A DNA stretch of 64,000 bases. Origin: Aphanomyces cochlioides (taxonomy: Eukaryota > Oomycota > Saprolegniomycetes > Saprolegniales > Verrucalvaceae). Of this stretch, positions 33,269 to 43,942 are shown piece after piece. The stretch's first letter is position 1. Every line of letters begins with the position of its first letter. The position numbers and the translations under genes are program-made. The stretch spans positions 744,001 through 808,000 of the forward strand of contig JAHQRK010000007.1 of assembly GCA_019828595.1 (NCBI GenBank). Direction: 5' to 3'. The notes under the pieces were generated by a model. That model made no database searches. It was not told where the DNA came from and was given only the letters and a program-made list of their open reading frames with translations.

Positions 33269-34167
33269 GATCCTGATCCTATTGCACAATGACACGGCAT
33301 GTCTGGAAGCTCGGGGTGCAGTAAACAGGAAATTTGTTAAAAATTGCACTTTTCACAATGCCACTGTCAAAATTTTGAGTAATTCCAGCAAGCACACATC
33401 ATTCAATGGAAGTTTATAGTGCATGGCACTGAGTTCCATTGTGGGGCTCAGTCGCACAACTGCATGGCACAATCAAATGCCCTTTGACTGCACTGCAGTA
33501 CTGCAGTTCGCAGCGCGCCCCAGGATGTATACGTTTATTCGTTTACCCATCAAAATTTATATCCTATTTAATAATATGTACCAATAAAATATGTGTTTTA
33601 AAAGTAAACCTTTGAAATATAATTATAATGTTCAGAGATAAAGTATGAAAATGTGAGGAGGCGACAACTATTAATAGGGAAGCAATGCATTTTAGTCTAG
33701 CTGAATTGTCTTGCCGCCAGCATCATTCCATATTTCTTGATGACGATGTCCAGGGGTTTATTACAGCTCACAAGAATTTTGTCCGCAGTACGATGGAAAC
33801 GATTAACAAAGCAAATACCGCGCAGTATATATTATTATACAACAGGTTCTAACCACAAAGAAATTATCCTCGTCCAGCAAAGACCGAAAAGTAGGCTCCA
33901 CATCGCGTACGGGGGGGGGTACAAATGCGAGCTTCTAACCTCCAGGGAGACTAGACTTTGGAGCGACATGAGACACAAATTGCGCTGAGGTCAGGGCTGG
34001 ATCACTCTGACGATCAAGCAAATATTCCAGGAATCTTACAGAAAATTGGCCTTACCAGTGGACCATATCAACTTCAAGCTGCATCCCGCTGGAGCTATGT
34101 TGTATTTCTAGTCAAGCCACAAAGAACGGTATGCCTTGACTCAATGAATACCACTAGATCGATTAAA
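33269..34167. other. Intergenic
   Basis: AT-rich stretch (especially 33540-33660) with a run of nine or ten G at 33909-33918. No gene was recognised. Confidence 0.4.
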
Positions 34168-35178
34168 TTATATAGGCCAGTGTTGCCATGATCCTTCAAA
34201 GTGGTGTGAAATCAAACACTCATCAAAGCTTAGGCATCCACCACCAATGTATCGAGACCCAACGACACACACTTCCTCGTGGTGCTTTTGAATGCGCAGA
34301 ACGCTTGATGGATCTGACGCAAGTGTCCAGCCATTTTGGGAAGTTGGGGTGTTGTAGAAGGGATGACTAAAATTGCCATAATTCTGAACGAAGTCTGTGA
34401 TAGGACCGCTGCCAGCCACTTCCTGGATTGATACGTTTTCATCAAGCGGTGCCATTGAATCGTATTTTTCAACGATGAATTCTAGCAGTTCTCCCAAGAA
34501 CGGAGATCGTGGTTGTCTTGCAAACATGGCCCAGTTTTGGATTTGACCCTTGCGCACCAAATACTTGACACAAATGTCATCGTAGCAATCGGATTCAATG
34601 CCAAGAACAACATCGCAAGATGCAAGGGGAGTTTCCACGTCAGCCCATGCTTGAGGAAATGGCTTGATTGCTTGCACATCCAAGTCTACCACGAGGCCAC
34701 CAAGGTAATAAATTGCAAGGAGTTTGAGCATATCAGCCTGAAGGATTGGTTGGAATGCTAAATCGCTGAACACTCGCGCTTCGGCCACTGTGAGTTGGCC
34801 TAGAAATGGATGGCTCGACCTGAGGAACTCAATTCGGCATGCTGGGTCAGCGAAGCGCATCCACGACTGGAGTGTGGGAAAGTTTTTGTAGTTGTATTTA
34901 GGCCCCGTGAATACAAACTGCACTCGACACCCTTCGTTCATAAATTCGTCGGACGGAGTCACATCGTGAGAGCCTTGATAAAGACGTGGATAAACTTGGC
35001 CATCGCTGAATGGTGTGCGATAGGTTGCACGTACCATGGAGAGAACGTTCGGGATATTGTAGTATCCCAAGACGAGGAGCAGAGCGACTGAACAAACGAC
35101 GAAAACTCGATACGGGATTTGCGAATCAATGTCACAGTCAAGATCGCAGTCGACGTCACTATCGTCTTCAGTCTCCAT
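34168..35178 (-). CDS. GT32 family glycosyltransferase 3
   Basis: 336 aa from METEDDSDVDCDLDCDIDSQ, an acidic cytosolic tail. A signal-anchor follows (VFVVCSVALLLVLGYY), then the GT32 core with FPTLQSWMRFADPACRIEF, ILQADMLKLLAIYYLGG and VVDLDVQAIKPF (DXD), ending CLISHHFEGSWQHWPI. I prefer this ATG to the one at 35325 because the broken paralogue starts at the same place; the upstream extension is not shared. Sugar donor and acceptor are unknown. Confidence 0.85.
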   Translation of the reverse strand: METEDDSDVDCDLDCDIDSQIPYRVFVVCSVALLLVLGYYNIPNVLSMVRATYRTPFSDGQVYPRLYQGSHDVTPSDEFMNEGCRVQFVFTGPKYNYKNFPTLQSWMRFADPACRIEFLRSSHPFLGQLTVAEARVFSDLAFQPILQADMLKLLAIYYLGGLVVDLDVQAIKPFPQAWADVETPLASCDVVLGIESDCYDDICVKYLVRKGQIQNWAMFARQPRSPFLGELLEFIVEKYDSMAPLDENVSIQEVAGSGPITDFVQNYGNFSHPFYNTPTSQNGWTLASDPSSVLRIQKHHEEVCVVGSRYIGGGCLSFDECLISHHFEGSWQHWPI

Positions 35179-35865
35179 GCTGCTGATGAAGAGTGTCCAG
35201 TTTATCCAGAAGGACAAACGAAACAAGAGGAATTTCAATAGAAAATGGTTGTCGTGATCAAATAGACCAACCGTCAATGCATCAAAGGCGTCATTTGTGA
35301 GTTGGATTTGCCATAAGCTAGCCAAACTCTATCCTGGCTTTCCAACATGGACTAGATCTTTTGACATACCTTGTTTGGTTTCTGTTTCGGTAGTTGTGGA
35401 CTGAAAATATTCGAAAATGACAAAAACATATTCTATATATTGAAATTCCTCGGGATGCGTTTGAAATGGCCAGATGATGCAGCTTTCACTGAAGCATTCG
35501 TCGCCGATCGGACACACCTTCCTTGAATATTCAGGAGGCTTGCGTCCCTTTCGTATAAATGCCCCGATGTGCGTCCATTGACCCAACGTTTTGGCCATCC
35601 ATCGTCATCAAGTGGCTTCATGAAGGATTCAGGTATTTTGAGGAATATAAATTATGAAAGGTGTAGCGACTCAGGTGTTATCATTCACAAGATATGTATC
35701 TCGTATTGAGCGTATCGCGCTCCAGCTCTGCAAAAAGATTTAGCTGATACAATACTCATGAAAAGATCTACGAGCAATTCTGTATTCCCATTCGTGAGGC
35801 AGTCATGAAAGCTGCTTCCTTCATAAATCAATACAATGCCTTAATATTCAAAGTAACAGATATTT
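35179..35865. other. Intergenic with unassigned open frames
   Basis: Minus-strand frames around 35330-35620 (starting MKPLDDDGWPKRWVNG) may be a fragment of a DNA-binding protein, but no motif is complete. The rest shows nothing. Confidence 0.25.
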
Positions 35866-35925
35866 GAAAACTACTCGAAAGAGGTCCTAAAGAGGTCCTT
35901 TTAGGACCTCTTTCGAGTAGTTTTC
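35866..35925. repeat. Perfect 26-bp-arm palindrome
   Basis: Arms 35866-35891 and 35900-35925 (GAAAACTACTCGAAAGAGG and onward to TCCTAAA) are perfect complements around the 8-nt loop GAGGTCCT. Related arms occur in the 3' LTR (33041-33068) and at 36568-36602. Confidence 0.8.
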
Positions 35926-36079
35926 GGACAGAGACGGAGCCAATCAAAACACTTCTCGTCTCTTTTTTCATCGCATTTTCCAAAAAGAGGTCAGCGAGGT
36001 CTTTTTGGTCTCTTTTTGCATTTTATTCTATTGTGCTTTTGAGCAAAATTTCGGATATAGGTGTGATTTGTTGAGTCGT

Positions 36080-36235
36080 TTATCAATCGTTTTGATTGGC
36101 TAGTACGACATTCAAGATCCATTTCGACCAATCAAATGCTGAGATTGAAAAATCAGCTAATGGGATCGATTCGCGGATCGGTACTTTGGCGTGATTCGAT
36201 TGCCAAAATTTGTATCAAATCAATAATATTTTATT
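36080..36235 (-). repeat. Dispersed repeat R1, diverged copy
   Basis: In reverse complement it reads TTGATTTGATACAAATTT, AATCGAATCACGCC, GATCCGCGAATCGATC and CATTAGCTGA, in the order of the other R1 copies. It is the most diverged member. Confidence 0.5.
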
Positions 36236-36567
36236 ATTATTTTGCTTTTGATGAGCAAGATGGATCGAGGCACACCATCCAAGCCAGAACGCAATGCTTC
36301 CACTGTGGTTGCTACAGTTGTTTCTTCAGTTGATGGACGAGCTGACCGAGCAATACCCTCTCGCCGCTTTAGCCGAGGAATCGAGCTATTGTGCGTGCAG
36401 GAGCGATGGCTTTGTAGGTCTCTGTTGGAGATACCATGCTCACCATGATCAAACATTTCAAGTCACTGTACTGACCAATCATTTTTCATTCGCTGAAAAT
36501 CTGACTCCCAAAAGTACATGGAGGAACTTGGAGTCAACTTTTTGTGCTAAACAGAGACTCATAAATA

Positions 36568-36780
36568 TCCTACTCGAAAGAGGCTTATTAAGCCTCTTTC
36601 GTCATAGAGGTCATCGCAGGTGATGAAGGCATCCATGCTGGAGTTGCCGACAAGGGAAACATCGACAAGAGTGTTGTGGTTTTGCTCAAAAGGGACCATG
36701 TGAGTGACACAAAGTCGTTTGAAAAAGAACATGGATGACATTGGATTGTCCCGATCGTACACGCTGAATTTTAGCAACAG
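36568..36780 (-). pseudogene. Gene fragment beside a CGAAAGAGG palindrome
   Basis: The minus strand encodes KFSVYDRDNPMSSMFFFKRL and NTLVDVSLVGNSSMDAFIT, resembling a C2-domain strand followed by unassigned sequence. It stops abruptly at the palindrome CGAAAGAGGCTTA (36576-36602). It is too short to be a gene; C2-domain origin is a guess. Confidence 0.3.
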
Positions 36781-36884
36781 TTGACTTGCGGGTTGTGAAA
36801 GAACCGCACGCAGGTGGGTAGAAAAAGTAATGCGTCATGATGAATAAAATAAGGTCAAGTTTGCACTCAGTTAATGGCAAAGAT

Positions 36885-37838
36885 CTAGGCTGGATGCCGC
36901 CAGGATCCTTCGAAATGATGGGAAAGCAAACACTGAGGCAGGTTCGAGCATCCGCCACCAGTGAAGGATGCCCCAACGATGCAAATTTCCTCGTGGTGTT
37001 TTCGTATCCGCAGGACGCTATCTGGATTCAACGCTAGAGTGTTTCCGTCGGGAGAATTTTGAACCTGGTAATGGGGAGGGGTGAAATTGCCATACTGCTG
37101 GACAAAGTCCGTGATGGTACCGCTGCCTGCGACTTCTTGGACAGCCGCGTCTTTATCCAGCGGTGCCATGGACTCGTACTTCGCCACAACGAAATCCAAC
37201 AAGTCGCCCAAGAATTGCGATCGTGATCGTCGAGCAAACATGGCCCAGTTTTGAATTTGGCCTTTGCGAACCATCGTCTTGACGCATTCGTCGTCATAAC
37301 AATTTGCTTCGATGCCAAGAATCACATCGCAGGAGGAATGTGGAGTGTCTTTGCCAATCCATGCTTCTGGAAATGGCTTGATTGCTTGAACGTCCAAATC
37401 CACGACGAGACCACCGAGGTAGTAAACCGCAAAGAGTTTGAGCATGTCAGCTTGGAGAATCGGAAGGAAGGCCGAGTCATGGAACATCCGTGCTTCGGCA
37501 GTGGTGAGCAGACCAACGAATGGATGGCTCGTCCTGAGGAATTCAATCGGGCATTTCGGGTCGGCAAAGCGAATCCACGACTGGAGCGTTGGGAAGTTAT
37601 TGTAGTCGTGTTTGGATCCTGCAAAGATAAACTGGACGCGGCAGACTTCGTCGTAGACTGAAGCTTGTCGACGGTAGTAGTCGTGCGAGCCTTTCGTGAA
37701 GGACGCCACCTTGTCATGGACCAAGGCCAAGTGGTGGTCTACCACCGAGTTGACAGTCGCGACATCAAAATAGCCCACAGCGAGGAACAAGACGACAAGA
37801 ACGAAGACGATGAACCGATATGAGACAACGAAGTCCAT
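36885..37838 (-). CDS. GT32 family glycosyltransferase 4
   Basis: 317 aa from MDFVVSYRFIVFVLVVLFLA, the same start as GT32 gene 1, which is its closest relative in this window. It has a signal-anchor at residues 7-24, FPTLQSWIRFADPKCPIEF, ILQADMLKLFAVYYLGG, VVDLDVQAIKPF with the DXD motif, and the C-terminal CLLSHHFEGSWRHPA. In-frame ATGs upstream (to 37904) would add up to 22 residues. No breaks. Likely a Golgi enzyme; substrate unknown. Confidence 0.85.
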   Translation of the reverse strand: MDFVVSYRFIVFVLVVLFLAVGYFDVATVNSVVDHHLALVHDKVASFTKGSHDYYRRQASVYDEVCRVQFIFAGSKHDYNNFPTLQSWIRFADPKCPIEFLRTSHPFVGLLTTAEARMFHDSAFLPILQADMLKLFAVYYLGGLVVDLDVQAIKPFPEAWIGKDTPHSSCDVILGIEANCYDDECVKTMVRKGQIQNWAMFARRSRSQFLGDLLDFVVAKYESMAPLDKDAAVQEVAGSGTITDFVQQYGNFTPPHYQVQNSPDGNTLALNPDSVLRIRKHHEEICIVGASFTGGGCSNLPQCLLSHHFEGSWRHPA

Positions 37839-38251
37839 GTATCTCGCCATGATCCACTTCAAAAGTGACGTCGATTTTGTCATGCTCCCTTTATCATATG
37901 ACAAAACTCTAGAATTCCCAAATTATGCTGGGTTGTGATAGGACGACTTGCTGTTGATTGGAGATGTCTTTGCAGACCCCGCTGCGTTGCACATCTTGGG
38001 TGGACACGATCCGTGAATCTGTCCAACGCCCCGTCCGGCAAACCCACGGCATGATGCTCCTTGGTGGATGACACGATGGAAGTGAGGGGGAGCGAAGATT
38101 CATCATGAAAAAGTTCAAAGTCTTCAAAGTTGTCACATTATATTGTGGCGCTGTCAGCACGTCATGATTCTGATGCGATGAGCAAGATTTCATTTCTCAG
38201 CGAGTCCGCTGGAATTCGTGAGACTCGACGTGACAACGAAATGATTGATCC

Positions 38252-38673
38252 ATGTCAACGTCGACCAGTAAGCTCGTACGCAGTCTTTGGGGTCATTTGG
38301 AGCAATGGCAGAAGCCATGGAGAATTAATCCCGAACTTCTGAAGGGTGTGGTCAAAGTACCATGTTACTGGAACCTCCAGGAGGTCAATGCAATGGACTG
38401 AGCCACCATGACGACAGCGATTGGGAACACAACCATTGCCTCAGTGAGCTCAGTTCTGGAAGCATTCATCGCTCCACCAAGCAACATTTCCAAACTGGAG
38501 ATGCTTTGAAACAACTCGGGCAAGCCATAAATGCAGACTCATTGAACACATCGATGGCATACGTCGATCGAGCTGTCGTTGCCGAGCTGCTTTGGTCAGC
38601 GCAGTTTTATCCAGTCAGTCGCCACAGGAGCAAATATTTGTTCGAACTTCGCTATAGAACAGAATTAACCTAA
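38252..38673 (+). CDS. Hypothetical protein, uncertain
   Basis: A frame starting MSTSTSKLVRSLWGHLEQWQ continues to PELLKGVVKVPCYWNLQE. A possible intron of about 65 nt leads to a second open frame ending in the region of QFYPVSRHRSKYLFE. Two frames are open in the second part, so the join is uncertain. No family recognised. Confidence 0.25.
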
Positions 38674-38970
38674 CTTAGGTTTAATTCGTCATGAAGTAAA
38701 CCTATTCGAAGGTTTAAATTCTCATGGTTTTATCATTATCCACTGAAAACGGGAAAGCTCGCAACTGAGCATGACAAAGCTGGAATGGAGCACTGACAGT
38801 GAAGTCGAACAAACGACAAAGGACAACGAAGTTGAAAAGAATCAAAAGTTTTCAGCTCTGCGTCTATTTTGTCAATACTTCGAACATACTCGCAGGTGTG
38901 AGGCCCACCGAATTTCAACTCCAAAAGGGGCTCAGCACAGATAATCCTAGCACTCAACACGATGGAGCAG

Positions 38971-40474
38971 GAATTGTTCAATACGATACTCATTAACATC
39001 ATTTACACTACAACTCTGTCGACTAACAACACGAGGCGCCTTACATTGTCTTCATGTCAAACTTGAGGAAGAACACCGCAATGATCAAAGCAATCGTACT
39101 CAAAATACCTCCGACCAACACGGGCAACGCAAACGTCATCGACGTCTTGACCAATTGAGTCGCCAAGGCAAAGTTGAGGAATTGACCGGCGCAGTTGGCA
39201 GAGTTGAAAGCACCAGCGTACATGCCCAAGTTGTTGTCAGGGGTCAAACCGATTTGGAACACAATCATGGGCAATTGCAACGCAAAGGTCGTTTGTTGCG
39301 AGATCGACGTCAAAATCACGATGATCATGTCAATCGCAACGACCTTGCAGAAAGACATGATGATCAACAACACTTGAGGAATGCAAGCAAGCACAATCAC
39401 CCACTTGGCACCGATCTTGCGCACAAGGAAGGGCATGCAAGCCAAATACGCCCAACCAAACAAGTTGAACACAGTGTCCGTCACACCACCGGCCAAACGC
39501 ACACCGTCGTTGTAGTCCTTTTGGCGCTGCGTGCATTCAGGGTTGCCGTCCTTGCCGCACTTGTCGGCGTTTTCAGCGAGACCGTCCTTGACGCGGATAC
39601 CAAAGAATTGACCCTTGGCACCGTTGTAAGCAGTGTAGCCGTACTGGAGGAGCAAGAAGATCGCGCAGTACAAAGCAAGCACATACGGGAGCTTGCGCAA
39701 GCCGACGTACAACGCAGAGAAAGCATCCTTGAGCTGCTGTTTGGTGTCAGGCTTGACGGCAGGGATGTATTGTTCTTCCTTGACGAACCAGCACACGCTC
39801 ATGCAGCACACAAACATGATGCCCATCAACATACCCATGAAAGGCTTGATCGATTGATGCGCAGGGCCAAAGAACATGATGTAACCAGACACGACGAACG
39901 AGCCGGCAATCGACCAGCCTTGGCCGATCGAAGCAGCAGTCACTTGACGGTTGCCAGCCAAGTCAGCAATCAACAACACCACTGGCACTTGCGTCAAGTT
40001 GCACGTGATGTCCATCCACACGTAGCAAAAGACCACAAACATAGTCGTCCACGTACGGTCATCGCCCTTGTCACCAAGCGATTCACCGATATCAGTCGCG
40101 TTCATCATGACAGCCCAGCACATGATACTGGTGATAGCACCCCAGAACAACCAGGGCTTACGGCGACCATACTTGCTGGTGGTGGCATCCGAGAGCACAC
40201 CGATGAAAGGAGCGACGAGGAGACCCGCCGTAGGACCAACGAGTTGGACACCTTGGACGGACGAGTAACTCAAGAGAACTTGAAGGAGAGGACCAAGAGC
40301 GGCCCATTGAGCAGCCCAGGCCATGTTCATGGCCATCTTGGGACAGCAGACCAAGAACATCATGGGGATCGACATGCCTTCTTGTTGAGACTTGTCAATT
40401 TCGACATCTTCGGGATCTTTCACGTAGTCAACGTCGACAGGCGTGACGGCAACCGCGGCTTCAGTTGATGCCAT
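38971..40474. repeat. Inverted duplication, left arm (right arm 43943-45442)
   Basis: The arm covers MFS gene 1 from its ATG to about 70 bp past its stop and matches MFS gene 2 in opposite orientation with only a few substitutions. Homology stops at the ATG on one side and after cgtattgaaca on the other. The arms are about 3.5 kb apart. Confidence 0.85.
39041..40474 (-). CDS. Sucrose-transporter-like MFS protein 1
   Basis: 477 aa, single exon, about 12 hydrophobic segments. The N-terminal tail MASTEAAVAVTPVDVDYVKD is cytosolic. SDATTSKYGRRKPWLFWGA is the conserved loop 2-3 motif (GRRKP) of the glycoside-pentoside-hexuronide/SUT branch of MFS sugar transporters. A long soluble loop (residues about 290-320, with Cys residues) separates the two halves. 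It probably moves a sugar with protons across the plasma or vacuolar membrane. I chose the ATG at 40474 because homology with the other copies starts there; an upstream ATG adds 81 unshared residues. A long antisense frame overlaps it (see rejected items). Confidence 0.85.
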   Translation of the reverse strand: MASTEAAVAVTPVDVDYVKDPEDVEIDKSQQEGMSIPMMFLVCCPKMAMNMAWAAQWAALGPLLQVLLSYSSVQGVQLVGPTAGLLVAPFIGVLSDATTSKYGRRKPWLFWGAITSIMCWAVMMNATDIGESLGDKGDDRTWTTMFVVFCYVWMDITCNLTQVPVVLLIADLAGNRQVTAASIGQGWSIAGSFVVSGYIMFFGPAHQSIKPFMGMLMGIMFVCCMSVCWFVKEEQYIPAVKPDTKQQLKDAFSALYVGLRKLPYVLALYCAIFLLLQYGYTAYNGAKGQFFGIRVKDGLAENADKCGKDGNPECTQRQKDYNDGVRLAGGVTDTVFNLFGWAYLACMPFLVRKIGAKWVIVLACIPQVLLIIMSFCKVVAIDMIIVILTSISQQTTFALQLPMIVFQIGLTPDNNLGMYAGAFNSANCAGQFLNFALATQLVKTSMTFALPVLVGGILSTIALIIAVFFLKFDMKTM

Positions 40475-42383
40475 GGCTTTTTGTCTTGTAAGAAAATTGC
40501 AAAATGAGGAGATCGAAAAGCGACTTGCAAGCCTCTGGATTGAAATATTCTCGACCACGCATAGTTCAACAAATCGTGTTTCCACGCGTTCGATTGAAGT
40601 TCCAACTTCGTATGGTGCCGCGTTGCACGTCCGGCACACGTGACACGGCGAACGAAACATCCTCTCACTTGTAGATCCGCAACACCAAGCACCGTCTTTG
40701 AAGGTGCAGACAGGCACGTAAATCCCATTTTTTTGTCACTCAATAGCCATTCTGCTTGAGGATTCAGCGCTTTTCGTTCGTGTACGGTTGAGATCGTCGA
40801 AAATCTTGCCTTTTATAAGACACAGAAGAACGATCATCCAGCATAAACCCCACACAGTACGGAATAGCTGACTGTTCCAACACGCATGTGATCTCTAACA
40901 TATTACCCTCAACCTTTGGAACAGCCGACAAGTTGCTGGTCGCACTCGTCGTGAAAATGAGAGCGTTAGAGATCTGTAATGCAGTCGGCTCTTCACTAAT
41001 GCACACCCATACCATTTGATAGAGTGCTCGAGATTGACTCCCAGCCAGTCAATCTTTGGATTGAACTTTTCTACCAACGTGCATCTTATGGCTAGTCCCA
41101 TCAGCCATTCATGTGCTTCGAGAGTCATGATGAATACATGGCAAGTTGGTGAAGACTCCGCGTGCGCGCTTTTATTCCAAAGTATGACTCGTGTTGAAGT
41201 GCAAAAGCCAACTCATATTCAACTCGACGCATTTATGCGCCTGGATCGCATCTTCGTGGTTTTATTCCAACTTTCCGACAATGTGTGAATCCAGTTTGAC
41301 TGTCGTAGTCGGCCTACTATCAATGTATTAGTAGTACTAATAGCATGTTGCCTCACTGGATAAGGGTGGCATCGAGGGCCAGATAACACCAGCAAGCTCT
41401 ACAGTGACGTTATAAGCTTAACACTCCAGGCTATTCTAGAAGCGACCACCTCGTTAAATCTCACAGCATTCGTCGAGATTTTAGCCTTCTACTGCAGTCC
41501 AAACGTTCAACGAGATCGAGGTATACATTTTTTCATATTAACCAAAATTGTGCGTTTTTTTAATACAGGGACAGCACACTGCTTTTGCCACAGATCGTGG
41601 GTGAGGGTGGGCAATTATCTAGGCAGAATAAAGTCTCCATGAACTCAGCGATCAATAAATAATATAGGACTCTTCAAAGCCCCGTCGTCTTCCAGCACGA
41701 GGATCCTTCATCAATCTTAGACATAAGTTCAATTAAATAGTAAGGACTCTACTAACCGGGATAAAATTCGGACAATGCTCTTGGAAGCTTACTATAGTAT
41801 TACTAACTGCGCCGTGGTTGATGAGGAGAAAGTTGAGACTGGGCCACTTCGTGGGGCGTCCATGGTTTGCTGACGCGTGTAGCGATAGAACAAACTTCCT
41901 TTGAGATCGCACCACTGGGCATCCATTGAGCTTGGCATATATTTACGACCTCAATCCTGACGCATTGGAGGGCAATTGTCAATCTCCAACGAAGGTATCA
42001 AATACGCTATGAGGACATGGTGCGTATAGACCACAGAGCAAGTTGTGTACAAAGTCGAGACTAGCGCATCCATCCCGGTACAGTCGCCTTAGTTGTTGAG
42101 TCCATGGCCAGGCGGACGAGACGATGTGTGTCATACCCGTGCAGGGCTTGATAAAAAAGATTGTGATTGTCATAAGATTGATATTGTCCCCGGCAATCAT
42201 TGATTGTGGCGGGGACACAATCTTTCCCCGAGATTGAACATATTGTTCCAATATCTTGGTCTTCAATAGATTGACGACCATGCACGATATGAGTGCAAGG
42301 AATGCTTCTTCCGACCGTTTTGTATACCCCTTGCGTCTTGCACGCCAATCATCACGCGTGCTTTCTAATTTCCCTCAATCAGA
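40475..42383. other. Intergenic between inverted MFS copies
   Basis: No gene recognised. 42160-42290 is rich in ATTGATTGT/ACAATC words, as is 42928-43010 on the other side of the hAT relic, which may mark that element's ends. Confidence 0.4.
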
Positions 42384-42908
42384 GTGGGCAGATCAAACCA
42401 CACATTCGCGACATGTTTGATTTCGCCATGGATGACTGACTACCCATCTTTGAAGAACGACATCGGCCCGAATGCGAAGATCGTCGCAGATCCAGCTTTT
42501 GAAAGTACTTTGGTCAAACTAGAGACGGGCTCAACCTTGAATTCTGTTGAAAAGGAAGCTGCTTCGGATCCCGTGTAAATGATTGAGACTTCGTCTGATG
42601 TTGTTTTGAATGGCAGGAAGCGTGCTGCAATAGACCTTGACAACGAAATCAAGAAGCGTGCTCGCGGCCGCGTCAATACTACACAGCCGTATGAAGACGT
42701 GAGTTGGATCCCTCCAACCTCTGTTGTTGTCGAGCGATTCTTCTCTGGTGTGAAGTGCATGATCGGCTACTTGCGGAAGAGTATGGAAAGGACCACGCTT
42801 GAGGTGATCATATACTTAAAGTTGAACTGGGACCTCGTGAGCCTGGGCAACGTCTCACAAGCCATCAAGTTGTCCAAAGCTACCGAAAAGGATAGTCCGA
42901 CTGCTTAG
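42384..42908 (+). pseudogene. hAT transposase relic (C-terminal end)
   Basis: Encodes DYPSLKNDIGPNAKIVADP, then after one in-frame stop (TAA at 42576-42578) IETSSDVVLNGRKRAA and VVVERFFSGVKCMIGYLRKS, the hAT C-terminal dimerisation region. The N-terminal BED finger and catalytic core are missing. It lies between the two arms of the MFS inverted duplication. Confidence 0.7.
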
Positions 42909-43942
42909 ACGTCGCAAAACTCTTTCACAACAACAATAGATTGAATATTGTCAATGATTGATTGTCTGGGGGTACAATCAATAATACAATCTATATTGTA
43001 ACACCCCTGAGGCTTTAAATGAATTACCCGTGGCCTTCTCCATACTCATTTAAAGCCCCACAAACGAAGGCATGGGTGATTTGTATCTGAAAACAACCGT
43101 GGTTGCGCCGGTCGATACTCTCTCGACGTTTCTTTGGCTTCTAATCAGGCCCCACTACAACCACAGAGAGCACGTCATTGTACAACCAGTTGCCTGCTGA
43201 ATAATAGATGCGTCTAGTAGCTCAACAATCCGCGCGTGCACCTGTAGGGCCACCACGTGTTTGTCGGGAGTGTCGCGGTGGTTCCAAGGCCAACTCCCTG
43301 CTTCGTCCGCCATGGGTGACGTCACGTTGGCTTGTATCGAGACTGATGTGGCCAGAAGAGAGGGCTAGAAGATGTCATGACGATCAAAACTGAGTTGACA
43401 TCATATAGATTAGCCACACAGATCTAGCTGATCTACGCTTCAAGATCTGGTCGCTTGGACCTACACACTTTTTCGAGTTAAAGAAAACTCGTTTGGCCGT
43501 GGATCCGCAGTCGTTGCGCATCATACAGATGCCACATGTTTAAAAGCCGTAAGATGAGTGAGTTCTACACAACTCTCACACAAACCAATACAAAAATGGG
43601 TCTGGCATGCTGCTGTTGTTCTCTAGCTTAAAAGACACGCAGAGAGAGGGTGCCACACGTTCAGAAGCTGGAAATAGAGCGAGAAAGAGAGCTCATCGCA
43701 CGGCCTTTAGTCTGTGGTAAACTTAGAGTTGGGCTTGAAACTTGTTCCCAAAGACGCTGCACGACGGTCGTCGTCGTCACGGCTACTTTCCAACATGGGA
43801 AGCTTGAACTTCAAAATGACGCGTGGAGTTCGCGGATTGTTGAAGTGCCAAGATGTTTCAATACAATGCACGCCATTCGCTTGGTTTTGGACGTGTCTTG
43901 TTCGAACTTGGCCATTCCGGAATTTGCTCTGCTCTGCTAACG
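42909..43942. other. Intergenic, right side of hAT relic
   Basis: 42935-43000 holds an imperfect inverted repeat around a short loop (AATAGATTG... and ACAATCTATATT). No gene recognised before MFS gene 2. Confidence 0.4.

Noticed and set aside
33905..33920. Run of G residues
   Set aside because: Short homopolymer only. Could be sequencing noise; no G-quadruplex pattern of repeated runs.
35433..35621. DDDGW-like motif suggesting a WRKY-type DNA-binding domain
   Set aside because: The rest of the domain and its zinc ligands cannot be found in order.
39155..40468. Long antisense frame (437 codons) opposite MFS gene 1, also seen opposite copies 2 and 3
   Set aside because: It mirrors the codon bias of the transporter gene, is His/Arg/Gln-rich without any domain, and is present only because the sense copies are alike.
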